This document shows, piece after piece, positions 55,801 to 64,000 of a stretch of DNA of 64,000 bases. The position numbers were made by a program, and so were the translations under genes. Numbering within the stretch: the first letter of the stretch is position 1; each line of letters starts with the position of its first letter. The notes under the pieces are model-generated. The model did not search any database, was not told the origin of the DNA, and saw nothing but the letters and a program-made list of their open reading frames with translations. Source of the stretch: Marsupella aquatica (Eukaryota > Marchantiophyta); contig OZ316892.1 in assembly GCA_973895155.1 (NCBI GenBank), forward strand, positions 4,588,001-4,652,000. Reading direction: 5' to 3'.

Positions 55801-56236
55801 TCCTGAGAGTTTTAACCCTAGGGTTGATGTTGTGAAGGGCTGTTATGTGTTGGTACGGGCGGATGACTCAGACCTGGATGTTTATCCCGTCCATATGGGG
55901 TTAGTTGTTACAGATGTGGTAGAAGGACCAATGAATGAACAAAACCTTCTTACTCATGTATGTGGCGTTGAGTGGTTTAGACCATTTATGGCAAAGAAGC
56001 AACGTGGTCAATCAGACTGGCAGCCAAGAGAGCGGTGGGCAGATTCTTGGGATAAGAAATGGGAACGTGATCCATCTCCAATATACAAGGAAGCTGAGAC
56101 AATAGATGTTTCCTCTGCCTTGTGGTGTTTCAAAGCACGCAAAGGACCAATGACAGGGCTGGTAGGAATTCCAAAGAATGTTGCTGTCAAGGCAAGAGAC
56201 TATCTCTTGACATGCATAGCAAGTGACAAATCCTAG
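52891..56236 (+). pseudogene. DUF7869-type transposase gene, two exons, one frameshift
   Basis: Exon 1 is 52891-54748 (ATG 52891; an upstream exon is possible because an acceptor precedes it), exon 2 54949-56236; the junction is in frame. Exon 1 has an N-terminal region of unknown fold (LGNTHVGILINDFVEGATID), then YFREFSRHKKGNNFSKCTTC and CLIHDKMDHSKTALPR. Exon 2 has LKLQLDNCASDNKNRYM and VVGHTHEDVDGMFGHFS. Together these give the acidic, RNase H-like order D...D...HED of DUF7869 transposon proteins. A 1-nt indel at about 55565-55600 moves the frame to WTTLINYWNDIVDTLQ and on to the stop at 56236. The intron carries telomere-like aaaccctaaaccctaaa (54864 onward). Confidence 0.75.
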
Positions 56237-57691
56237 ACAGTAATGAAGCATGTAGTTTAGCATACAATTTAAAAGGCAACTCAGAATAGTAGTAGCCAGA
56301 GAACTCAAGTTTAGACAAGTCTTATCGTCTACGTTAGTTAGTTGGTTAGTTTATTTAAGATATAATATTAGTTAGTGGGGCCTTAGTTTGGTGATATTAA
56401 GGCATGATATTATTGACATTCAAATGAATGTCCAGTAGACATTGTAATATACAACAATCCTATTAATTGTTGTAAAGAAACTAATTAATTAAAGGGTGGT
56501 ACTTACTATGATTGTAGGTCACGCACCCTGGTGCGTGTCAATCTTTTTTGTATTCAACCCTATAATAATTAAATAGACAATTGAAACAATGAATGATAGT
56601 TTAATTAAGGATTTGTGCATGGATCAAGAGGTACTTCATGTCATTTAGTGATGCATTGTTATAAAGATCTTGCAACAAAACAGTTGAAGTTTTTGACTAT
56701 CCCACCAAATGTTAAAGAGGTTGATCATTCATTAACTAATAATATTTAGATAAAATTGGAATTAATCTAATACTTCAGTATTCCTTAAATTGGGGTTCCT
56801 TGCCAACAATTAAAAATACCAAGTATAGGGTGCACATCCTTGTATTTATAGTCCCCTCTTAAATGCCTTGGGCCTCATACCAGGTCTCCTCACACTTGGG
56901 ACTAGCAATATATTATGGCTCCCCCAAACAAATGGGATGTGTACCTAGTAAAACTTTCCTCCCTTCAAAAACCACGTAAGGCTTTTGCTCCCTTGTACTT
57001 ATAAATGCTCACCCTACTCTGTACTTGATGGTACAGAATGTACCTGAAACTCTTCACCTTCTCCTCTTAAGTGCCTCTTACCTTCTTGTGTAATACAGCA
57101 CTCGTACTGGGATTAGAGTTGTACCTCCCACTCACACCAAACCAAGTCATATTAGTATACGATGATTCACCGTACATATTGTATAGTGCATTCGGCCGCA
57201 CCGCCGTAAAAGATTGCGCAGCAACTCCTGAATAACAATTGAGGGAAGCAGAAAATACAACTTCGAGCGAACACTCTCTACAAGGTTTATTGAGAGAAAC
57301 GGGACCCCACAGGCCCCTCAAGGAATACCGATACACAAAATACACCATAGCCACGAGCTTAGAGCTCTAATCAGCAAAAATGCAAATTGATATTGCTCCA
57401 CACTCGCCAAATGAAAATATGTGAGACTTTCACCGAGATGTAGTGTCCGCCAATGCGCACAATAAATTGTCAAACTGTCCTCCCGAAAGTACTCGTTGGA
57501 AATACTATGACACGTCCAATACTTCAACAAAGTTTCAATTGGGAACCGTCACCACTTCCAACCACAAAACGATCAACGCAAAACGGCTAGTGAAATGATC
57601 ATGCAATCGTTAATGACGATTCAATCTTCCACCACGATCCAACACCCAAATGCTCTCACCGCTGCCTAGGCCACCGAACCATGAACATGAA
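56237..57691. other. Non-coding; 3' flank of the transposase and leader region of an LTR element
   Basis: 56521-56536 is a perfect-armed palindrome, ACGCACCCTGGTGCGT, related in layout to the other palindromes. From about 57691 downward (minus strand) lies the internal leader of the LTR element, with no recognisable gag. No gene is supported. Confidence 0.45.
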
Positions 57692-57703
57692 GCTCTAATA
57701 CCA
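57692..57703 (-). other. Primer-binding site (initiator tRNA-Met type)
   Basis: On the minus strand TGGTATTAGAGC, two bases after the LTR end CTTACA. This is close to the standard TGGTATCAGAGC of plant LTR retrotransposons. Confidence 0.8.
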
Positions 57704-57705
57704 CT

Positions 57706-58488
57706 TGTAAGAAACCGTCGGCTCCAGACTAGACAACAATGCAAAAACATGAGAGAGACTCAATCAGATGTTACACCAACGAGAGTCCACCCCGAGTAGA
57801 GAAACTCCTGAAAGCTCCATAGCAAATGAGAGTACATGTGAATAATGACTTGGAGAGAGTGCTCTCCCTGGGTATGCAACTCTTGTATAATAAGCAGGGG
57901 TCTATATTTTTATATGGACTAAAAAGTTGGCTATAATTAAGAAAAATTAAAATTTAAAAACCTTGGGTTTTCCACTTTTAAAATGTTTGAAGTCATAGAA
58001 AAGGTTTGGTTTTCTTATTTTTCCACATAAAATTAAAATAATTTCCTAAATTGCTGTATTTTTTATTAAAATATTTTTAGAATTTTAATAAAAATCCCCA
58101 AAAGCTGGCTAGTTTGGTTGTAGACCCCTGTATTAAAAGCCATATAATTTGGTTTTGATTAAATTTTTTCATATCAAAACAAGCTTGAGCAATGTTTTTT
58201 TAAAGATACACCTTTGGATTCCTTGAGTTGAGAGGTACAAGATTTGAGTAAACTAAAATGAAACTTCATATGGTCAATGGGATATAAAGTCATTATAAGG
58301 AATTATAAACTTGCCTTATAAAAAGGGGAGTTGCATACCCGGGGTGCTCTCCCTCCAGCCTATATCCCCCAAGGGGGCCAAGATGAGTGGGCCTAAACTA
58401 AGCAGATCTGATCCTAATGTAAGCCAGGGTTAACTAACCCTAGTAAGGCCAAACTAACTAATTTGGGAACTAGAGTCAATTCCTAACA
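57706..58488 (-). mobile_element. LTR (783 bp) of a plant retrotransposon
   Basis: Minus strand: starts TGTTAGGAATTGACTC and ends GTTTCTTACA, so it has TG...CA ends. It lies directly next to the primer-binding site, making it a 5' LTR. Its outer end is inside the last codons of a Harbinger transposase. The partner LTR was not found in the window. Confidence 0.75.
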
Positions 58489-59310
58489 TACAGGCCATGA
58501 CCCCTGCTTGTAAAATTGTACCAGCAGCCCTGGTAGCCCTATTATGAGCAAAGTCTTGAGGCCCATTGCTATTTATTCTCGTATTCTCATCCTCAACAGG
58601 ACTAGGAGGCCAATCACATATATCTTGCTCAGTCCACTCATCACATTGTCCCAAGACATAGTTGTGCAACAGAGCACATACTCTAATCCAACAGCACATC
58701 CAACATTGTCCTTCTTCTCATTCAATTATGTTCGGATCTCTTTTAATGAAAACCAACGTGATTTTAAAACCCCAATGCAATGTTCATTCACATACCTAGT
58801 CTTGGCAATGCAGGTGTTGAAGTCCTCGTTTTCCTTTGTGACCAAAAGTGTTCTTGTGTGATGCAACCGTATGGGGAGCATTCACATATCTTGAATTCCC
58901 AAGAACATACTGTCCTTCATCAAAAGCTGAGTTGCACCATGTATCTTGTCCCAAAGAATGCATCTCTCAAGTGAGGCAGGTGAGATCGGAACATGACCCT
59001 GACATTCCTATATAAAAACACAGTCATAAATCAGGACATTGCAATGCATATTTTGTTGGTACATGGACATGAGATGATACATACTAGACAAGTGACAAAA
59101 TATAAAGTAACACTACTCACCAGCATTTACAAAAATAATCTTCCTCCTATGGTCGCATACAACCTGGGCGTTGATGGAATAGCGGGACTTTTGGTCAAAG
59201 TAGCATTCCCCATGGTTCTTGGGATGCTGTGTCAATGGAATTGTGGTCTCATCGATCAACCCAATGCAGCCATCAAAGCCACGCTTGGCCAATTCCTGAG
59301 AAATCCCCAT
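58489..59310 (-). pseudogene. PIF/Harbinger transposase remnant
   Basis: The three acidic residues of the DDE nuclease are recognisable: GFDGCIGLIDETTIPLTQHP, VVCDHRRKIIFVNAG and NEHCIGVLKSRWFSLKEIR. They lie in different frames between 59310 and 58700; the C-terminal CCWIRVCALLHNYVLGQCDE follows to 58489, where the LTR has inserted. The typical N-terminus and the partner Myb-like protein are missing. Confidence 0.8.
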
Positions 59311-59481
59311 TCTCTATTCTCTGTTTGGCCATGCCACTAAATCACCAATAATAGATTCTAGGGCAGTGACACATCTTGTGGTGTAATTCACACATGATCC
59401 AATGCTCACACCCCATAGCAACAGAGTTTGTTTCAAACAGACTCCCTTCCTTGTGTGGCCCAACGTACCTGTCTAAGCCTC

Positions 59482-59542
59482 GGGGGTCTCACTATATGGA
59501 GGACCCCCCCATCACTTGCGACGTTTTCATGTCTAGACCCCC
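59482..59542 (+). repeat. 61-bp module, copy 4
   Basis: GGGGGTCTCACTATATGGAG at the start and CTAGACCCCC at the end. It is close to the Harbinger remnant, but whether it is that element's terminus is unclear. Confidence 0.75.
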
Positions 59543-60083
59543 ATACTTATTAAGTTAATTTTTTTTTCTCCCCCTTTCTTTCTTCTAATAGTCAAAAATC
59601 CAATTTGTTTTGCCCCTAAAATTTGTTAAGTAAAGTGCCACATATCAATAAAAAATGCCTTGAAAGAAAAGTTAAGTTTATGCCTCCGTACCTTGTGAAG
59701 TCGTATATCAGACATGGCACACACTACAACAGTTCTTCCACCTAAGTTCTGGACCTAGCCTCAAACTTTGATCATTTCAATGCATCATTTATATTGTGTA
59801 CCTAAAGGTCATCCCAATATACACCTTGCATATATAGGTGGGATGGCCTTTAAGGTCACAACATGAATAATCCATTCCATCAACAATGAATTTGATACTC
59901 CATCCATACTCCATTGCAAACTTCTTTTGAGAGACATAACATGTGACGGACAGGAATTGAACCCCTAATTGAGAAAAGATCTCAAGTTGCCAATCCGTCA
60001 CCCCCTATCCTATCCCACTACACCCACTAATATAAACATAACAAAACATATACACTCTCAAAAACTAAACAATAGCATGATAT
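59543..60083. other. Non-coding
   Basis: AT-rich, with a T/C-rich run at 59560-59590. No gene seen. Confidence 0.5.
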
Positions 60084-63000
60084 TCATACCATTGTTTGAA
60101 GATATTGATCCAATGCACGTCTATCTATTGGATTCAACACATAAATACGATCCATAACCCCTTCTTTCATGGTTAAGCTAACACTAGTAATGACCATTTC
60201 AATATCCATCCATTTCAAATAAGTGGTATCATATCTGAATTCACTTTTGCTCTTACCAATAGGACTATACCAATTTAACAACAGTTCACAGATGCTACCT
60301 GATTGCCCTATGAGTGGAGTTGGCCTATCCATCAAATCAATAGGTGAGCGACAATTACCCCACCTACTACCATACTGCTGTCTCATTTGGACAATACGAC
60401 CCAACCAAAAATATTTCTTACCTGCTGAGATTGCCTCCACAATAGCCTTATTCTTTCCTTTCCCTCCCTTTCCTTTTCCAGATCTAGTACTTGGAGTAGG
60501 ATTATCATCACACTCAAATGCAATTGCACAACCAGTGCCAACATCAACAAACCATGAGTTAGGATTGGCTTCTTGCACTTTTCTCTTGCCAGTACTATAG
60601 TATAGCACTTGTTTCACCCTTGTCAGCCTATCTTTTGACAAATGAGGATTGCCTACCAGCTGGCTTACTAGAGTGGACTTGTAAATCACCTTGCCTTCAT
60701 AAGTACAGTCGGCACTACCTTGGTACGATTCTGCACATTAGTTACAGCATGGACAACTGATCCGAACACATGCCAAACTTCGTGGCCTAATATCTCAAGC
60801 TCATCTGAGGGGTCTACATCAAACTATAAGTCATCTCTGTGTTCATCATCTGAATGCATCTCAAGAACAACAATGGGATCTGATTTTGTTAACCATGCAT
60901 CTATTCTATTCAGATCATCCTCAGGATCTTCCAATTCATGAAAGTCTCCAGTTGGGCGAGGACCTATGTCTGGTGGTTGGTGCTCTACTTGCTCCTCAGA
61001 ATCATTGCAAACAACTGCTTCCTTCAAAACCACCTCTAGTGGCCATGTCTCACCTTCCACAACCCAAGGACATGTCCACCATCTCTTTCTAGCTGCTGGT
61101 AAGGAACTTTGTGGACACATGATCTGCAACTGATGCATAAAATCTTTAGCAGCAAAAAACCTCCGTTAAGGGCTGCAACCACTAATTCATTGGTTTCAAT
61201 GCTCAAGAGAATAGTCAAGTAGATTTGGTGTTGGATCCCCTTCCCCTACAGGATGAATCTCCCCCCATACAATATCTTGCTTCTTATGTGAGCGACCTAT
61301 CTTCAAGCCTTCTGGTCCATATTCCAGAGCAGCGAGCCGGTTCAATCCAACAGTACTATCCAACAAAGAGCCAAAATCATAATTTTTCTCATGGCCATTC
61401 ATGCCTCCTACCTTGCTGAAAAAAATCTCACAACAGTCCGAACCTAGCAAGTGGAAGGGAACACTTAGATGTGGGTCCAACTTATCTCGAAAGGCACAAA
61501 TTAACAGCACAATGAAATGACATGACATGTTAACATCATGAAAGGCCTGAATAGACATCATGTCTTTCTCAGTGTGTGCTGCAAAGTTCCCACCCACTGA
61601 ATGGTCACCAAACCTCAACCACAATCTCCACAAACGTAGAAAGAATGAGACCTTGGATGCTAACACATTACGGGACCTCAAGTCATGAATTGGAGAAAAG
61701 AAAATGTCTAAGTAATCTGCACAGATCTCCAAGTACAACTGAGTTCCTAAACTTTGTTCATGTCGTACATCTCTCCTCTCATACAAATCTTTCAGACATT
61801 GCTGCACTCTTCTTGCTGCTATTCGTTGTGGACCTGCCCAATTCTGTCGGCCAGTCCTATTCACATCATCCCAAGCCATGCCATGTTCATGAATTGGATA
61901 ATGATTGTAGACATTAACTACATAAGATAAAGATGCATGTTGATCTCCTAGCACCAGTAAAGAAGACACTCTGTCTAAGGGGTTTATCATCTTTTTGCCA
62001 TTGTGAGGTTGGTCTTGGTCACCAAAGCCATACAAATCCCCATTTGGTAGAATTGAAACAGAGCATGCGGCCCACCCTTCCCACCCAACTCCATACCTTG
62101 GGTATGATCCATTATGCCCTCTGTAATCTTCCAGCATCAACTTTCAGCGACGTGCATCACCATCACTAGCATGTCCAAGCAAAGGGCCTACCATAGCTCT
62201 ACAATATTCATCCCAAAAAGCCTTTAACTGGACCCAATGCTCTCGTACCCAAGAAGCTGTGAACTTATTACAAGTTGGAAACTGTGCACACACAGCCAGT
62301 TTAGGTAAGGACTCATGCAGAGGATTCACAATCACAACTTGGGCATACATGCACTTGGGGCATTGTTCAAATGTACTTACAATTTTATCATGAATACCCC
62401 TCATCACCTTCACCAACAAGAATTTCCAAACCATAGGAGCATACATGCTGCTCTGAAGGTCCGCAAAAACCAATGAGAGTATCATACTTTGCCTCCCACC
62501 TGAGACACAGACATGCAATTTTTCAATATCACACCAATTCAAGCCAAGTGCTATTTTTAAAGTCACTAAAACAACAATTGGAGAAAATAATGTAGGGTTC
62601 CAATTACCTAGGGCGTTCCTTGATCCTTGTTTCATCCTCAGCAAAGATAACAGGCACATCCCCCTCAATGCCCAATGAGTGCTTTGCAGCAGACAAGACT
62701 CTAGCAATCTCCTTAAAGGTTTCCTAGTCCGTAACCCGGTTCGAAAAGGCGTGAGTTTTGCTCTATCACATTTTAGGGTCACAAGGCTAGGGGCTGTCAA
62801 GTTTCGTGGAAAACAATGAGCAACTTGATAGCCCCCAAATTGGAACATAGCCTGCTCTAGTCCTGTTACTGTAATGATTACCTTTTGGCTTCCTGCCTAA
62901 ATTGCGAGCTACATCCTTCAAGAAATCCCACAAACCCTCCTTACCACCAAATGCACCATTCCTTTGTCCATTCAAAATACTCCTAAGAAACAATCTCAAA

Positions 63001-64000
63001 TCCTTCCTGTCTGCTACAACTCCTAACAACTCCTCTAGTTTTCTTTTCCTGGTGCATGCTCAAGGCACATACTTTTTGAGCCTGCGAAGCTAACAACCAA
63101 TGCTCTTTTCGTCGCACAGAGTTCAGCTTGTGCACTTGATCTCTTAACTCTGGGTTGGTCAAATAATCCAATCGTATACCACCAGCAGTGGTTTGGCTCC
63201 CTCTGTGGACTATTGCTTCCGCTTCCCTGTGCACCCATCCGCGAAAATCATCTTCTAGTGTTATACAATCACATTCACTACAAGTTAGGTTTTCAAATCC
63301 TCCTCCATTCTGTGATAACCTGAAGCAACCCTTGTGTCTAAAATAGTCTGCTATACTCACAACACAGTCTCTACTTGGATGGAAAACATCCAAGCAACAA
63401 CTTGGCTCACAATGCCATGTAATACCCCCAGACTGATCATCCAAAATGCTGGAAATATCATAAGATATACCCTTCCATAACACTCGAGGCTCACCTCTCT
63501 CTACCCATAATCCCCAGCAAAGCAAACTCAGACCAAGATCAACAGATTCACACACACCTGAACCTGAACTGCTGCCTGTTCGGGACCCATCATCTTTAAA
63601 GAACTTCAAAATCCCGCTTTGACCAGGATATAGGTCCCTAGAATCAGTCCTCTTTGGCCTGCCCCTCTTCCCAGACCTCAAGGCAAGCATTCTTGTGTCA
63701 TGCCTAGTCTCCAATGCATCCAAGTGATCTCGACTCACTAAGTGTGTCCTCAAATTGGGCTCCAAGGTAAACTTCTTGGGGGACAAGTCAGTGTGAAGCA
63801 TTCCACAGACATTACAACAAACCTTAAACAGGAAAGACCTGTTTGCATACTCAGGAGTACTGGGATCAGGAACAATAGAGAATAGTTTGCCATCATCCCC
63901 AAGCTCCGCATTCAATCGCTGAACTATCGAGTCAACACCTACTTTGATGGCATCTGCATGATCATATTCTGGCTTCTCAGAAATGTCTGCTGCCTGAACC
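60084..64000 (-). pseudogene. Large multi-exon transposase-like gene (5' end beyond the window)
   Basis: The frame is open to the window edge at 64000. The N-terminal part has a zinc finger (CCNVCGMLHTDLSPKKF, then LRTHLVSRDH) and a basic RSGKRGRPKR segment. Further down come RKLEELLGVVADRKDLRLFL, VPVIFAEDETRIKERPR, then YDTLIGFCGPSEQH, IVNPLHESLPKLAVCAQFPT and the striking GPLLGHASDGDARR, directly followed by TGA at 62144 and the same frame again (LMLEDYRGHNGSYPRYGVGW). C-terminal exons at about 60820-61138 and 60084-60689 belong to it by strand and style. At least two frameshifts (near 63050 and 62440) and one stop show decay. I recognise it as transposon-encoded from such DEDE-like and GHASDGD motifs, but cannot name the superfamily. 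Confidence 0.65.

Noticed and set aside
1-64000. tRNA or rRNA genes
   Set aside because: I looked for cloverleaf-type box A/B pairs and rRNA landmarks and saw none convincing; without a covariance search this is not proof of absence.

Overview
This is a nuclear genome window from a land plant. The evidence is a split xanthine dehydrogenase gene of plant type, a chloroplast-targeted NAD(P)-binding protein of the At2g34460 family, TTTAGGG telomere-type repeats, plant F-box genes and several plant transposon families. A bryophyte (perhaps a liverwort) is my best guess, but only from the general feel of the gene families; the lineage is not proven by the sequence. No bacterial operons, tRNA or rRNA genes were seen.

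Layout. 0-4.1 kb: the last nine visible exons of xanthine dehydrogenase (+). 5.5-6.5 kb: an intronless gene for a plastid atypical SDR protein (+), followed by minisatellites to 7.7 kb and AT-rich sequence without genes to about 10 kb. 10-28 kb: a local block present in up to three rearranged copies. The inferred ancestral order is a marker segment (U), an unknown two-exon gene (X, minus), an F-box gene (+) and a gene with two homeodomain-like units (+). Copy 1 (10.4-13.0 kb) kept U and the homeodomain gene. Copy 2 (15.4-18.3 kb) kept U, a broken X and only the promoter/5'UTR of the F-box gene. Copy 3 (21.5-27.6 kb) kept all four, but its homeodomain gene is broken and cut off by a Copia-type gag fragment. 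28.4-29.15 kb is non-coding.

29.2-42.6 kb (minus strand) is the most unusual part. A long, multi-exon reading frame joins a ParB/sulfiredoxin-like domain, a beta-class-like DNA methyltransferase domain, an Ala/Glu/Lys/Gln coiled coil with 5-residue repeats, and a Ulp1 (SUMO-type) cysteine protease. Two in-frame stops and a 3 kb inserted element interrupt it. Downstream lie three tandem FCP1/NIF-type HAD units. The introns and gaps of this cluster, and three otherwise unrelated tandem arrays to its right (46.4-47.3, 49.9-50.8, 52.1-52.8 kb), carry the same 16-bp palindrome, ideal form ACGCGACCGGTCGCGT, at about 25 places. This is the best candidate in the window for an undescribed system.

42.7-64 kb is transposon-rich: minisatellites, a deletion derivative of a Gypsy element between 159-bp direct repeats, the palindrome arrays flanking a small zinc-binding-type ORF, a DUF7869-type transposase (+, one frameshift), an LTR plus primer-binding site inserted into the end of a PIF/Harbinger transposase, and a large multi-exon transposase-like gene (minus) that runs off the window edge. 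Several frames are broken by single in-frame stops that one transition could have produced, as expected for methylated, silenced DNA.
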